The notes under the pieces were generated by a model. That model did no database searches. It was not told where the DNA came from and saw nothing but the letters and a program-made list of their open reading frames with translations. From positions 1 through 36,670 of the forward strand of contig JAGBGT010000074.1 of the NCBI GenBank assembly GCA_017935865.1: a DNA stretch of 36,670 nucleotides, given 5' to 3'. The DNA is from Ruminococcus sp. GTDB lineage: Bacteria > Bacillota > Clostridia > Oscillospirales > Ruminococcaceae. How positions within the stretch are numbered: position 1 is the first letter of the stretch; the number at the start of each line of letters is the position of its first letter. The position numbers were made by a program, and so were the translations under genes. Of this stretch, positions 25,934-34,935 are shown one piece after another.

Positions 25934-27048
25934 CAGAAATACATGAACAGTTGGCACTTTATCATGCCGTTATACAGCTTCCTGCGCCGTTTTGCATCAG
26001 CTCCGAAAAACTGCTCGAACTGTTCGTGGGGCGATATTATATAGCTCTGCCTGTTTCCGCCATGACCGAGAACTCTTCCCATCTGCCGGTAGATATTCTC
26101 AGCCTCACGCAGCTCCAGAAGCCGCTCGCCGTAGGGCGGATTGCAAATAACCATGGAATCCTCCGGCTGCACAAATTTAGTTATATCCGCCTGCTCGATT
26201 TTCAGCCGGGACTTTATCCCCGCCTTGTGAGCGTTATCCAGCGTCAGCGCAACGGCGTCATCGTCGATGTCGAAACCGATGCCGCAGAATGAAGCCGTTC
26301 TGTCCACGCCGTCAATAGCGCGCTTACGCTCCTCCTGCCATATCCTGCTGTCTATAGAAGTCCATTTTTCCGCGGCAAACCGCCTGTTTATGCCCACCGG
26401 GATCTTCAGGGCTTTCAGCGCCGCCTCGATCAGTATTGTACCGCTGCCGCAGAACGGGTCGCAGACAACAGACTCCGGGCGTACCCTTGCAAGATCGACG
26501 ATACCTGCCGCGAGGGTCTCCTTTATAGGCGCAGCGTTGGAATTTCTCCTATAGCCGCGCTTGTGGAGTCCCACGCCGCTTGTGTCCAGGTATATGGTCA
26601 CTACGTCTTTCAGAATGCTGAACTGTATCTGGACCGTAGAACCTGTTTCGCTGAACCAGTTCACGCCATACTTGGATCTCAGCCGTTCCACCGCCGCTTT
26701 CTTTATGATTGACTGGCAGTCCGGAACGCTGTGAAGCGTGGAATTAAGGGAGTAGCCCTTGACCGGGAAAGCGTCGTCCACGCCTATAAACCGCTCCAGC
26801 TCAATGGAACGGACGCCCTGAAAAAGATCCTCAAAGGTCTCGGCGCGAAATTCCATAAGTTCGATAAGCACACGCTCCGCTGTAGAGAGGCACAAATTAG
26901 CTCTTGCCATGATATTTTCATCGCCGTCGAAGCTGATCTTTCCGTCGCTTACCCTCAGCTCAGTTCCGCCGATTTTTGTAATTTCGTATTTCAGCACACT
27001 TTCCAGCCCGAAATGGCAGGGGCAGCAAAGTCTCAATTTCTCACTCAT
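25933..27048 (-). CDS. THUMP-domain RNA guanine-N2 methyltransferase (YpsC/RlmL-like)
   Basis: Protein of 371 residues. N-terminal ferredoxin-like plus THUMP domain (about 1-165) binds RNA. A Rossmann methyltransferase domain follows with CDPFCGSGT (196-204) for SAM and catalytic NPPYGERL (303-310). By family it makes m2G in 23S rRNA; the exact site is not certain. AGGAGAAG precedes the ATG. Opens the long minus-strand run to 20945. A terminator lies 30 bases upstream and I saw no promoter in between. Confidence 0.95.
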   Translation of the reverse strand: MSEKLRLCCPCHFGLESVLKYEITKIGGTELRVSDGKISFDGDENIMARANLCLSTAERVLIELMEFRAETFEDLFQGVRSIELERFIGVDDAFPVKGYSLNSTLHSVPDCQSIIKKAAVERLRSKYGVNWFSETGSTVQIQFSILKDVVTIYLDTSGVGLHKRGYRRNSNAAPIKETLAAGIVDLARVRPESVVCDPFCGSGTILIEAALKALKIPVGINRRFAAEKWTSIDSRIWQEERKRAIDGVDRTASFCGIGFDIDDDAVALTLDNAHKAGIKSRLKIEQADITKFVQPEDSMVICNPPYGERLLELREAENIYRQMGRVLGHGGNRQSYIISPHEQFEQFFGADAKRRRKLYNGMIKCQLFMYF

Positions 27049-27061
27049 TTTCTTCTCCTGA

Positions 27062-27122
27062 AGCTATTTTTTTAAAATCAGAGGTCAGACGAAATCTTTC
27101 CAGTCTATTTCATCTGACCTCT
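27062..27122 (-). terminator. Terminator after the penicillin-binding protein gene
   Basis: Arms AGAGGTCAGA and TCTGACCTCT (27080-27122), extended inside by GAAAT/ATTTC after one mismatch. On the minus strand it is followed by ATTTTAAAAAAATAG, a modest U-tract. Confidence 0.7.
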
Positions 27123-27133
27123 TGTCTTGATTC

Positions 27134-29740
27134 TTATTCCCAGGTTCCGTAGTCCGTGCCGCCGCTGGGATCTCCGCCGCCGGCTCCCGGATTATCATTG
27201 CCGCCGCCGTTTCCGGGGTCAGCCGGTTCGTATGTTCCTCCTCCGTTGCCCGGATCTTCCGTGCCTGTACCTGTACCGGGGTCGGCAGTTCCGCCTGTGC
27301 CGGGATCGGTCGTACCGCCGCTGGGATCGGTGCCTGCATCCTGCTGTGAACCGGGTGCAGGAGCAACATAGTGGTTACCGTCGCATATAGGCGCAAATGT
27401 CGATTTCCAGTAGCCCACCGTGCCTCTCGGACAATATTCACCGGCGATCAGTCCGGTCGTCGAACACATCGGAGCTTCGATGACCGACTCGACAGGGTCG
27501 AAATCATAGCCCGTATCGGGATACATGGTATTTGCATATTCGCCGATGATATTATACCACACCTGCGCGGATTTCAGGCTGGAGGGCAGCATCAGGGCTT
27601 CGTCATACTTCTGATAGCCGATAGTTACGCCGCTGGCGAAGTCTCGCGTCATGCCTATGAATGCCAGGTCATACCAGTTCTCAGTCGTACCGGTCTTGCC
27701 CACAACGACCTTGTTTGAAAGCCTTGCGGCAGTACCTGTACCGTTTTCCACAACGTTCTTGATAAGCCGGTTCATGACCCACGCACCCTCGGCAGACACA
27801 GCCTCCCGTGAGATATTCGTATTGTCCACCAGGATCTGATGATTTGCGTCCTCGATCTTCGATACCACGTGAGCCTTGTTGTACACGCCCTTGTTTCCGT
27901 AGGGCAGATAGGCGTTGACCAGATTTTCCAGAGTTACGCCGTATGTCAGCGCACCGAGGGCAAGAGGCGAATCCGCCTCGTCCTCAGGGTCAAGATTCAT
28001 GCCCAGGGTCTCCGTGCTGAACTTAAACACCTCATGGGGCGTAAACAGCTCAACAAGCTGAGCAGGGACAGTGTTGTAGGACTGCTGGAGGTAATAATAG
28101 ATCTTATTCGGCGAACCGTCTCCGGGTACTCTTCCGTAGTTGAACGGCCAGGGATTGCCCTGTTCGTCCTTGATATGATCCGAAGGGCTGTTATTGAATA
28201 CAGAACCCCAGTGTATCCGCTCATTCTCGATACCATAGCCGTAGGTAGCGACCGGCTTCATAGTTGAACCGACAGCACGCGGTTCGACATTTGCAAAGCT
28301 CGTTCCCAGCGAGCCGACCTTTTCGCCCCAGTTGCCCACCGTGCAGAGGACTGAGCCGTCATATCCCAGGGCGGTAAAGGCAATGTGAGGGTAAACCTCG
28401 TCCGCCTCGCCGTCTCCGTCGAGATCGTACCATTTCCGCACCCAGTTCGGGTCACAGATATTGCTCAGGTCGGACATCCGCTGCTCAACATAGGTCTGCA
28501 TTTTCGGGTCGATGGTGGAATATATTCTGTAGCCGCCCTTGTTTATCCTGTTGATGGCGTCCTGCTGATTGCAGTTGTACATCTCCATGACGTAGCCTGC
28601 CGCCTCGTACATCAGCGCGTCCATTTCCCAGGTGAATGCCGTCTGCTCCTCCTTCATCTGCTGGAGGTCGACCTCCGGGTGGAGCTTTTTATATTCCGGG
28701 GAATCGGTAAAGAGTATTTTCTCTGCCAGAGCCGCCTGGTACTCGTCGTAGGTCAGCGCACCGTTTTTATACATCTGCCAGAGAACGTACTCCTGACGAG
28801 TCCTGTTGTTGGCGTGTCCGTCTACGATCTGCTCCTTGGTTTCCTCGTCGTAGGTTTCGACGAACGGGCCGTAATATTCCGGGCTTTGCGGAATTGCCGC
28901 CAGAACAGCAGCCTCGGCAGCGGTCAGATCCTCGACGTTCTTGCCGAAATAATCTGTTGCGGCGACCTGTATGCCGTTTCGCGGTCCGCCGAAGCCGATG
29001 TAGTTCAGGTACTCCTCCAGGATCTCATCCTTTGAGTAGGTCTTTTCCAGTTGCATCGCCGAGAGGATCTCGCGTATCTTACGCTGTGGAGTCTGCTCGG
29101 TATCTCCGGTCAGGTTCTTGATAAGCTGCTGAGTAATAGTCGAGCCGCCCTGCTGGGTGTCGTAGAAATGCAGGAACATATTTAGAAAAGCCGAGAATGT
29201 CCGCTTATAGTCCACGCCGTCGTGGAGGTAAAAACGCTCGTCCTCCGCGCAGACAAAGGCATTCCGCACGTGCTGCGGTATTCTGTCGATAGAAACGGGA
29301 ATACGCTGAACGTCCGTTTTGACGTGTTTGAGGACAACAAGCTGCTCCTCGCCGTTTTCGTCGATCTCCGTGCCGTAGAAATAAGTATCGCTTCCCGATT
29401 CCAGCTCCGCCAGGGTGATGCTGGAGGAATCGTCCATAAAGTCCAGCACGTAGACCGTAAGCGCCGTGGCGACAATAGTTCCGGTAATGATAACAACAAT
29501 GAACAAAGACAGCAGCGTCGTGGCAATAACCATAAAAAAGCGCTTGATAAAGAGAAGTATCTTATTTTTTTTCTTTTTCTTCTTCGTCTTTGGCTGTCTT
29601 TCACCGCTGCCGGCAGTTTCAACGGAGATATTTCCGTCGTCAAGCATTGATTTTGACATTATGTTATTCCCGGGGCAGAAAAAAGCTCCGGAATCTCCTT
29701 TCTTTCTGGATATAAGGGTCTGTTTGATCTTTCTGTTCAT
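27134..29740 (-). CDS. Class A penicillin-binding protein (PBP1A-like)
   Basis: Bifunctional peptidoglycan synthase, about 868 residues. A lysine-rich cytoplasmic tail and one span (about 60-98) are followed by the GT51 glycosyltransferase with Glu166 in EDERFYLHDG and GGSTITQQL (198-206). The transpeptidase has nucleophile Ser492 in GSTMKP, SYN (554-556) and KTGT (682-685). A calcium-loop-like DLDGDGEADE (439-448) sits between the domains. The C-terminus is a Gly/Pro/Asp tail of about 75 residues, possibly wall-spanning. Start: ATG 29740 has GGAGA upstream. ATG 29659 would shorten it by 27 residues and is nearly as plausible; 29785 is unlikely. Own promoter. Confidence 0.95.
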   Translation of the reverse strand: MNRKIKQTLISRKKGDSGAFFCPGNNIMSKSMLDDGNISVETAGSGERQPKTKKKKKKNKILLFIKRFFMVIATTLLSLFIVVIITGTIVATALTVYVLDFMDDSSSITLAELESGSDTYFYGTEIDENGEEQLVVLKHVKTDVQRIPVSIDRIPQHVRNAFVCAEDERFYLHDGVDYKRTFSAFLNMFLHFYDTQQGGSTITQQLIKNLTGDTEQTPQRKIREILSAMQLEKTYSKDEILEEYLNYIGFGGPRNGIQVAATDYFGKNVEDLTAAEAAVLAAIPQSPEYYGPFVETYDEETKEQIVDGHANNRTRQEYVLWQMYKNGALTYDEYQAALAEKILFTDSPEYKKLHPEVDLQQMKEEQTAFTWEMDALMYEAAGYVMEMYNCNQQDAINRINKGGYRIYSTIDPKMQTYVEQRMSDLSNICDPNWVRKWYDLDGDGEADEVYPHIAFTALGYDGSVLCTVGNWGEKVGSLGTSFANVEPRAVGSTMKPVATYGYGIENERIHWGSVFNNSPSDHIKDEQGNPWPFNYGRVPGDGSPNKIYYYLQQSYNTVPAQLVELFTPHEVFKFSTETLGMNLDPEDEADSPLALGALTYGVTLENLVNAYLPYGNKGVYNKAHVVSKIEDANHQILVDNTNISREAVSAEGAWVMNRLIKNVVENGTGTAARLSNKVVVGKTGTTENWYDLAFIGMTRDFASGVTIGYQKYDEALMLPSSLKSAQVWYNIIGEYANTMYPDTGYDFDPVESVIEAPMCSTTGLIAGEYCPRGTVGYWKSTFAPICDGNHYVAPAPGSQQDAGTDPSGGTTDPGTGGTADPGTGTGTEDPGNGGGTYEPADPGNGGGNDNPGAGGGDPSGGTDYGTWE

Positions 29741-29840
29741 GTGTGGATCTCCGGGCATAATTCTGCCGGGGAACAGGTCAGGCATACTGTCGTATGGAAG
29801 AGAATATTTTCACAGTGTTGCCTATAAATACACATTATAC

Positions 29841-29869
29841 ATTATACCACATTTTTTTCGCTTTGTTAA
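29841..29869 (-). promoter_or_regulatory. Promoter of the penicillin-binding protein gene
   Basis: Minus strand TTAACA (29869-29864), 17-base spacer, TATAAT (29846-29841) preceded by TGTGG. Leader about 95 bases to the ATG at 29740. Confidence 0.83.
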
Positions 29870-29873
29870 GGGC

Positions 29874-29903
29874 TTGGACGATTTTTTTCCGTTTTTTCAT
29901 AAT
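29874..29903 (+). promoter_or_regulatory. Possible promoter of the BofC-like gene
   Basis: TTGGAC (29874-29879), 18-base spacer, CATAAT (29898-29903), in the divergent gap. Weak evidence. Confidence 0.4.
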
Positions 29904-29975
29904 TTTTATGAATTTTGTATATTTTATCGGAATCGCGAAATAATAATTGTAAATTTTCGGCAAAGGAATACAGAT

Positions 29976-30314
29976 ATGATAAAATCAATTGACAAACGCA
30001 TTTACCTCATAATTATGGTTGCGATCACGATTTCCGGGTTCATCATAATCTGCACACTCGGGCAGTCGCTTCACCGGCGCAGGATAGAGGCAAAGGTCTC
30101 CCAGATTCCCCAGGAGATGCCGGCTGCCGTGTGTACTGTCCGCGAATATAACGGACGGATCGGCGTATTCAAGGGTGAAAGCAGAGCGCCTTACCGCATA
30201 ATAGATTATGACGTAAGGCTTCTCTCGGACTATGACCGGGAGCAGCTCCGGGAGGGACTGGTTATCGAGTCAGACCGTGAGTTGCAGCAGCTTATTGAGG
30301 ATATTGCGACATAA
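29976..30314 (+). CDS. Membrane protein with BofC C-terminal-like domain
   Basis: 112 residues: one N-terminal span (about 9-27) and an extracytoplasmic domain with CTVREYNGRIGVFKG, then SDYDREQLREGLVIESDRELQQLIED. This pattern matches what I know of BofC-like C-terminal domains in Clostridia. In Bacillus BofC acts in the forespore checkpoint on SpoIVB; homologs here may have another role. AAAGGA lies nine bases before the ATG. A much longer upstream in-frame extension runs antisense through the PBP gene and is not credible. The palindrome mosaic follows the stop. Confidence 0.8.
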   Translation: MIKSIDKRIYLIIMVAITISGFIIICTLGQSLHRRRIEAKVSQIPQEMPAAVCTVREYNGRIGVFKGESRAPYRIIDYDVRLLSDYDREQLREGLVIESDRELQQLIEDIAT

Positions 30315-30337
30315 GATAATCGACCTCAGGAAGATAA

Positions 30338-30467
30338 ATGGGGTTTGGGGCAGCGCCCCGAGTCGGCGAAGCCGATAAACACCGGGTTTCAAAAGGGGCA
30401 TTTTCCCTTTGGAAACCCGGTGCTATCGACCTCCGGTCGATTTGGGACTCCGTCCCAAACCCTGCCG
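30338..30467. repeat. Palindrome mosaic, middle copy
   Basis: Palindromes at 30347-30359, 30363-30375, 30382-30420 (imperfect, long arms around CCGGGTTT), 30426-30440 and 30441-30459. Loops AGC, GAA, a long one, TCC and TCC. The last two follow the same order and orientation as 80-113 of the left copy, while the first (GGGGC-AGC-GCCCC) matches the right copy. It lies between convergent genes and its right half is inside the flavin reductase reading frame. Confidence 0.9.
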
Positions 30468-31040
30468 ATTCCTGTGCTTTTTCTTCTTGCGGACAGAAAA
30501 GCCAAAGCTTCCTATTTTCTCCCCCAATGCAAAATATTCCCCATGAGCATATGCGGCAAGTCCGCATTTTTGCAGATCAAGCCTTCCGCTGCCGTCAATG
30601 TACTTCTCATCCACGTCGACCCCGACTATCTCCGCCAGAAACATCGTGTGGCTGCCCAGCAGCTTTTCCTCTGTCACGCGACACTCCAGGCTAACCGGAC
30701 ACTCATCTATCAGCGGCGCGGACACCTTTTCCGCCGGAATTATATGAAATCCGCAGGCAGCCGCCTTGTCCGTGTCCCGTCCGCTTTTAACTCCGCAGAA
30801 ATCGGTCTCCCGAACCATGGCGGCGGTCGTCAGATTAATAACAAACTCGCCGCTTTCCCGTATAAGCTCATGAGAAAATCGTTCGGGGCGGACGGATATA
30901 TATGTCATGGCAGGACGGGTGCAGACGATGCCTGTCCACCCTATCGTCAGAATATTGGGCTTTTCTGCCGTTCCGCAGCTAACAAGAACAGCAGGTACAG
31001 GCGCAAGCAGAGCGCTCCCTTTCCAGAATTGTTTCGCCAT
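30423..31040 (-). CDS. Flavin reductase-like protein with repeat-derived C-terminus
   Basis: FMN-binding split-barrel protein of 205 residues of the flavin reductase/flavoredoxin type. Typical are the N-terminal PVPAVLVSCG, NILTIGWTG and RPERFSHELI, and GEFVINL. It probably reduces or carries flavin in the cytoplasm; partner unknown. The natural end seems to be FGFSVRKKKK. The last 13 residues (QGLGRSPKSTGGR) and the TAG stop are encoded by the palindrome mosaic. AGGAG lies about ten bases before the ATG. Own promoter, divergent from lepA. Confidence 0.92.
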   Translation of the reverse strand: MAKQFWKGSALLAPVPAVLVSCGTAEKPNILTIGWTGIVCTRPAMTYISVRPERFSHELIRESGEFVINLTTAAMVRETDFCGVKSGRDTDKAAACGFHIIPAEKVSAPLIDECPVSLECRVTEEKLLGSHTMFLAEIVGVDVDEKYIDGSGRLDLQKCGLAAYAHGEYFALGEKIGSFGFSVRKKKKHRNRQGLGRSPKSTGGR

Positions 31041-31096
31041 AGATCAGACTCCTATCTCTCAGAGCCTGTATAGAACAAGCCCCTGTTTCCGAGAAT

Positions 31097-31125
31097 ATTA
31101 TAACACATATCCCAGAAAATTGCAA
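31097..31125 (-). promoter_or_regulatory. Promoter of the flavin reductase gene
   Basis: Minus strand TTGCAA (31125-31120), 17-base spacer, TATAAT (31102-31097) with TGTGT in front. Confidence 0.82.
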
Positions 31126-31141
31126 GAAGCGATTTTTTCAT

Positions 31142-31170
31142 TTGACAAGCGAAAATATATGTGTTATAAT
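31142..31170 (+). promoter_or_regulatory. Consensus promoter of lepA operon
   Basis: TTGACA (31142-31147), 17-base spacer, TATAAT (31165-31170) with TGTGT in front. Sixteen bases separate its -35 box from that of the divergent promoter. Confidence 0.92.
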
Positions 31171-31213
31171 GTAAGGGTGTAATTGTATAAACTGCTTGTA
31201 AAGGAGAATTACC

Positions 31214-33016
31214 TTGGCTAACAATAAGATACGCAACTTCTGCATCGTTGCACATATAGACCACGGCAAATCTACTCTGGCTGACCGTATTCTCGAAAAA
31301 ACCGAGACTGTTGCCATCCGCGATATGGAGGATCAGCTACTGGATAATATGGACATCGAGCGCGAACGCGGAATCACCATAAAAGCCCGCGCTGTCCGCC
31401 TGAAATATACTGCTAAGGACGGCGAGGACTACATCTTCAACCTCATTGATACTCCCGGACACGTAGACTTCAATTATGAGGTCTCGCGCTCACTTGCCGC
31501 CTGCGAAGGCGCTGTGCTGGTGGTGGACGCATCCCAGGGGATCGAGGCTCAGACTCTTGCCAATACGTATCTTGCCATTGAGCACGACCTGGAGGTCGTA
31601 CCCATCGTGAACAAGATCGACCTGCCCTCTGCCGACCCCGAGCGCGTCTGTGCGGAGGTGGAAAACGTTATCGGCATCCCGGCTATGGACGCGCCGAGAA
31701 TTTCCGCCAAAATGGGCATTAATATCGAGGAGGTGCTGGAGCGCATCGTTACCGACATTCCTGCGCCTGTGGGTGATACGGAAAAACCGCTGAAAGCCCT
31801 TATCTTCGACAGCTACTACGACCCATACAAGGGCGTTATCATCTACGTGCGCATAAAGGAGGGTACCGTCAAGGTCGGCGACAGCATCCGCCTTATGGCG
31901 ACCGGAGCAGTTTTCACTGTAGTCGAGGCAGGCTTTATGGATGCCGTATCATTGGTGAACAACGGCTCTCTGGATGCCGGAGAGGTAGGCTACATCGCCG
32001 CCTCAATAAAGAGCATCGGCGATACCCGCGTCGGCGATACTGTCACCAACAACGATTTCCCCTGCGACGAGCCGCTGCCCGGTTACCGAAAAGTAAATCC
32101 TATGGTTTTCTCCGGTATTTACCCTGCCGACGGCGCGAAATACGGAGATCTCCGGGACGCCCTGGAGAAATTGCAGCTCAACGACGCCTCCCTCTCCTTT
32201 GAGCCTGAAACCTCAATCGCGCTGGGATTCGGATTCCGATGCGGTTTTCTGGGACTTCTCCACATGGAGATCATCCAGGAACGTCTGGAGCGCGAATACA
32301 ACCTTGACCTCATAACGACCGCGCCCTCTGTTATTTATAAAGTCACCATGACAAACGGAGAAGTTCAGTATATCGACAACCCCACCAACTATCCCGACCC
32401 TGCTCTTATCCAGCAGGCGGAAGAGCCTATGGTAAAGGCGAGTATTCTTTCTCCCTCGGACTACGTGGGAAATATTATGGAGCTTTGCCAGGACAGACGC
32501 GGAATTTTCAAGGATATGAAATATCTGGACGACACTCGTGTGGAGCTGCACTACGAGCTGCCGCTGAACGAGATCGTCTACGACTTTTTCGACGTGCTGA
32601 AATCCCGGACAAAGGGCTACGCAAGCTTCGACTACGAGATGATGGGCTATGTGCCGTCAAAGCTGGTGAAGCTGGATATCCTGCTGAACGGCGATATCGT
32701 GGACGCACTTTCGTTTATCATCCACGCGGACAAGGCATACGGAAGAGCACGTAAAATTGCGGAAAAGCTCAAGGAAAACATTCCGCGTCAGCTCTTTGAA
32801 GTGCCTATCCAGGCGGCTATCGGCGGAAAGATCATCGCCCGGGAGACTGTCAAGGCTATGCGTAAGGATGTTCTCGCGAAATGCTACGGCGGCGATATCA
32901 CACGTAAGAAAAAACTGCTGGAGAAGCAGAAAGAGGGCAAAAAGCGCATGAGGCAACTGGGCACTGTCGAAGTTCCCCAGGAGGCGTTCATGAGCGTTCT
33001 GAAACTCGACTCATAA
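31214..33016 (+). CDS. lepA: Elongation factor 4 (LepA)
   Basis: Ribosome-bound GTPase of 600 residues that acts in translation elongation or initiation under stress. G motifs AHIDHGKS (13-20), DTPGH (79-83) and NKID (133-136) are intact, and the C-terminal LepA domain with [22 protein letters not shown] near 560 is characteristic. The start is TTG at 31214, with AGGAG seven bases upstream, a rare start codon at a consensus site. First gene of an operon that continues to hemW. Confidence 0.98.
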   Translation: MANNKIRNFCIVAHIDHGKSTLADRILEKTETVAIRDMEDQLLDNMDIERERGITIKARAVRLKYTAKDGEDYIFNLIDTPGHVDFNYEVSRSLAACEGAVLVVDASQGIEAQTLANTYLAIEHDLEVVPIVNKIDLPSADPERVCAEVENVIGIPAMDAPRISAKMGINIEEVLERIVTDIPAPVGDTEKPLKALIFDSYYDPYKGVIIYVRIKEGTVKVGDSIRLMATGAVFTVVEAGFMDAVSLVNNGSLDAGEVGYIAASIKSIGDTRVGDTVTNNDFPCDEPLPGYRKVNPMVFSGIYPADGAKYGDLRDALEKLQLNDASLSFEPETSIALGFGFRCGFLGLLHMEIIQERLEREYNLDLITTAPSVIYKVTMTNGEVQYIDNPTNYPDPALIQQAEEPMVKASILSPSDYVGNIMELCQDRRGIFKDMKYLDDTRVELHYELPLNEIVYDFFDVLKSRTKGYASFDYEMMGYVPSKLVKLDILLNGDIVDALSFIIHADKAYGRARKIAEKLKENIPRQLFEVPIQAAIGGKIIARETVKAMRKDVLAKCYGGDITRKKKLLEKQKEGKKRMRQLGTVEVPQEAFMSVLKLDS

Positions 33017-33026
33017 GGAGACTGCC

Positions 33027-33443
33027 ATGATCTTCAACTGCATCATCATTTCCCTCGCCGGTCTGTTTCTTATTCTGAGCATAATTTCCGCGGCGACCGA
33101 AGAAATGAACATAAAAAGAGCCTCTGTACGCAATTTTTTCCGGCGGATAAGAATAACTATACGCGAAGTCACGCTCGTTAAATATATTGCCGCAGTCCTG
33201 CTGACTCTCTGGCTCGCCGCCAAGTTCAGCAGCTCCGGGCTTGTACCGGCTCTGTGCGCCTTGGCTGTGTTTACCCTCGGCGTGGTCATCTCGGAGTATT
33301 ATCTCATCTTCTTCCGGAGAAAAGCCGTAAAATGGCAAAAACCGCTGATGCCGATGATGCCGCTTCCGGAAACGCCTCTCGCAAAAGACGCTCCGCCGGC
33401 AAAAATGACTGCGGAAGCCGAGCCTGCTCAGCAGACAGAATAA
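33027..33443 (+). CDS. Unknown membrane protein between lepA and hemW
   Basis: 138 residues with three hydrophobic spans (about 3-22, 50-66, 70-96) and a Pro/Ala/Glu-rich cytoplasmic or external tail (about 105-138). The first loop is basic (KRASVRNFFRRIRITIR). Not recognised. AAGGAG lies before the ATG, ten bases after lepA. No reading-frame damage. Confidence 0.82.
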   Translation: MIFNCIIISLAGLFLILSIISAATEEMNIKRASVRNFFRRIRITIREVTLVKYIAAVLLTLWLAAKFSSSGLVPALCALAVFTLGVVISEYYLIFFRRKAVKWQKPLMPMMPLPETPLAKDAPPAKMTAEAEPAQQTE

Positions 33444-33453
33444 GGAGAATAAT

Positions 33454-33810
33454 ATGAACAGCATATATAATTGTCCCCATTGCGGAAAAAAATCTTTTAA
33501 TCCCTGGAAAAAAGCTATGGCAGGTCAGCTCAACTCCCCCGGCAAGGTGTGCATGGAGTGCGGCAGAAAAGCCGTGAACGGTAAGGCTGCGACTGTTTTC
33601 AACGCTGTTTTCAGCACAATTATGTTCGCGCTTATCATTATAATTTATCTCTGCGCGCCAAAGACCCGGGGAACAAGCATGGCGTGGCTGGACACCTTTG
33701 AGTGGTTTATCAACATCGGTCTGCTGCTGCTGAAGATCATCGTGCCCAGGCTGGCAAACGCGTTCTTCTTCCGGCTCGCTCCGGCTATACGTATCGACCC
33801 TGTATCATGA
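33454..33810 (+). CDS. Zinc-ribbon membrane protein
   Basis: 118 residues. The N-terminal four-cysteine ribbon (Cys7, Cys10, Cys33, Cys36; CPHC and CMEC) is followed by two spans (about 49-67 and 82-99). Zinc-ribbon membrane proteins of this sort are common in Ruminococcaceae, function unknown. AAGGAG precedes the ATG, ten bases after the previous gene. Its stop overlaps the hemW start by four bases (ATGA). Confidence 0.85.
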   Translation: MNSIYNCPHCGKKSFNPWKKAMAGQLNSPGKVCMECGRKAVNGKAATVFNAVFSTIMFALIIIIYLCAPKTRGTSMAWLDTFEWFINIGLLLLKIIVPRLANAFFFRLAPAIRIDPVS

Positions 33811-34919
33811 GCGATCTGGGGATCTACATACACGTACCGTTCTGCGGAAAAAAATGCGGCTACTGCGATTTTTTCTCCGTCAGCTACCGCAAAGAAAAAG
33901 CAGACGCCTATACCGAGGCAGTCTGCCGGAATATCCGCAGCTATGGGGACAGCGCCATTTCCGTTGACACTGTCTATTTTGGCGGAGGTACGCCCTCTCT
34001 CCTCACTCCGGCACAGTTAGAGCAGATCTTGCTGGAGATACGCGGCTGCTTTCAACTGTCGGACGCCTGCGAAATAACTCTTGAAGCCAATCCCGGCACT
34101 GTAAGCGAAAAAAAGCTGGCGGAGCTGCGAAAAACAGGGATAAACCGGCTTTCCCTGGGTGTGCAGTCCCTCAACGACAACGAACTCAGACTGCTGGGCA
34201 GGACTCACTCCGCCGAAAGAGCCGTAAAAGCCGTAAAAGACGCGGTAAATGCCGGATTTGAGAACATTTCCTGCGACCTGATGCTCGCCCTGCCCGGACA
34301 ATCGGAGGAGGATCTGCTCCGCTCCGTCGACAGGCTCGCGGAGCTGCCCATACAGCACGTTTCCGCCTATATCCTGTCAATAGAGGAGGGCACAGCGTTT
34401 GACTGCCAGGACATCCGCAGCCGGCTTCCGGATGACGACGAGACCGCCGGACTGTACATCGCTATGACCGAACGCCTCCGGGAAAAGGGCTTCCGGCAGT
34501 ACGAGGTGTCCAACTTCGCCAAGGAAGGCTACGAAAGCCGCCATAACTGCCGATACTGGAAATGCCTGGATTATCTTGGCATAGGGCCTTCGGCACACTC
34601 CTGCTTCGGCGGAAAACGATTTGCGGCGGCTGCTGATACGGAACTGTTTATCAGCTCCCCCGTTCAGCCCGTGGAGATCACTGACGACTGTCCCTGCGGC
34701 TTCATAGAATATTCCATGCTGCGTCTGCGGTTGGCGGAAGGGTTATCCCTCAGCGACATTGAAGATCGGTTCTCCCCGGAAAAACGCCTGTCCGTCGAAA
34801 AAAAAATTGCCCCGCTTGCAGAAGCCGGGTATCTGAAATTCGACGGCGACAGGCTCGCCCTTACGCCAAAAGGTTTTCTCGTTTCAAATTCAGTTATAAT
34901 TGATCTGCTTGGAATCTGA
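33807..34919 (+). CDS. hemW: HemW, radical SAM heme chaperone-like protein
   Basis: 370 residues, radical SAM fold with Cys13, Cys17 and Cys20 (CGKKCGYC). Once called oxygen-independent coproporphyrinogen oxidase; HemW members rather deliver heme. ATG at 33807 gives the typical MSDLGIYIHVPFC and overlaps the zinc-ribbon gene by four bases. A longer in-frame upstream reading is not real. Gene order lepA-hemW is common in Firmicutes; hrcA-grpE-dnaK, often next, are not here. Its terminator lies inside the convergent sigF gene. Confidence 0.95.
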   Translation: MSDLGIYIHVPFCGKKCGYCDFFSVSYRKEKADAYTEAVCRNIRSYGDSAISVDTVYFGGGTPSLLTPAQLEQILLEIRGCFQLSDACEITLEANPGTVSEKKLAELRKTGINRLSLGVQSLNDNELRLLGRTHSAERAVKAVKDAVNAGFENISCDLMLALPGQSEEDLLRSVDRLAELPIQHVSAYILSIEEGTAFDCQDIRSRLPDDDETAGLYIAMTERLREKGFRQYEVSNFAKEGYESRHNCRYWKCLDYLGIGPSAHSCFGGKRFAAAADTELFISSPVQPVEITDDCPCGFIEYSMLRLRLAEGLSLSDIEDRFSPEKRLSVEKKIAPLAEAGYLKFDGDRLALTPKGFLVSNSVIIDLLGI

Positions 34920-34935
34920 GCAGAAAAAATCAAAT

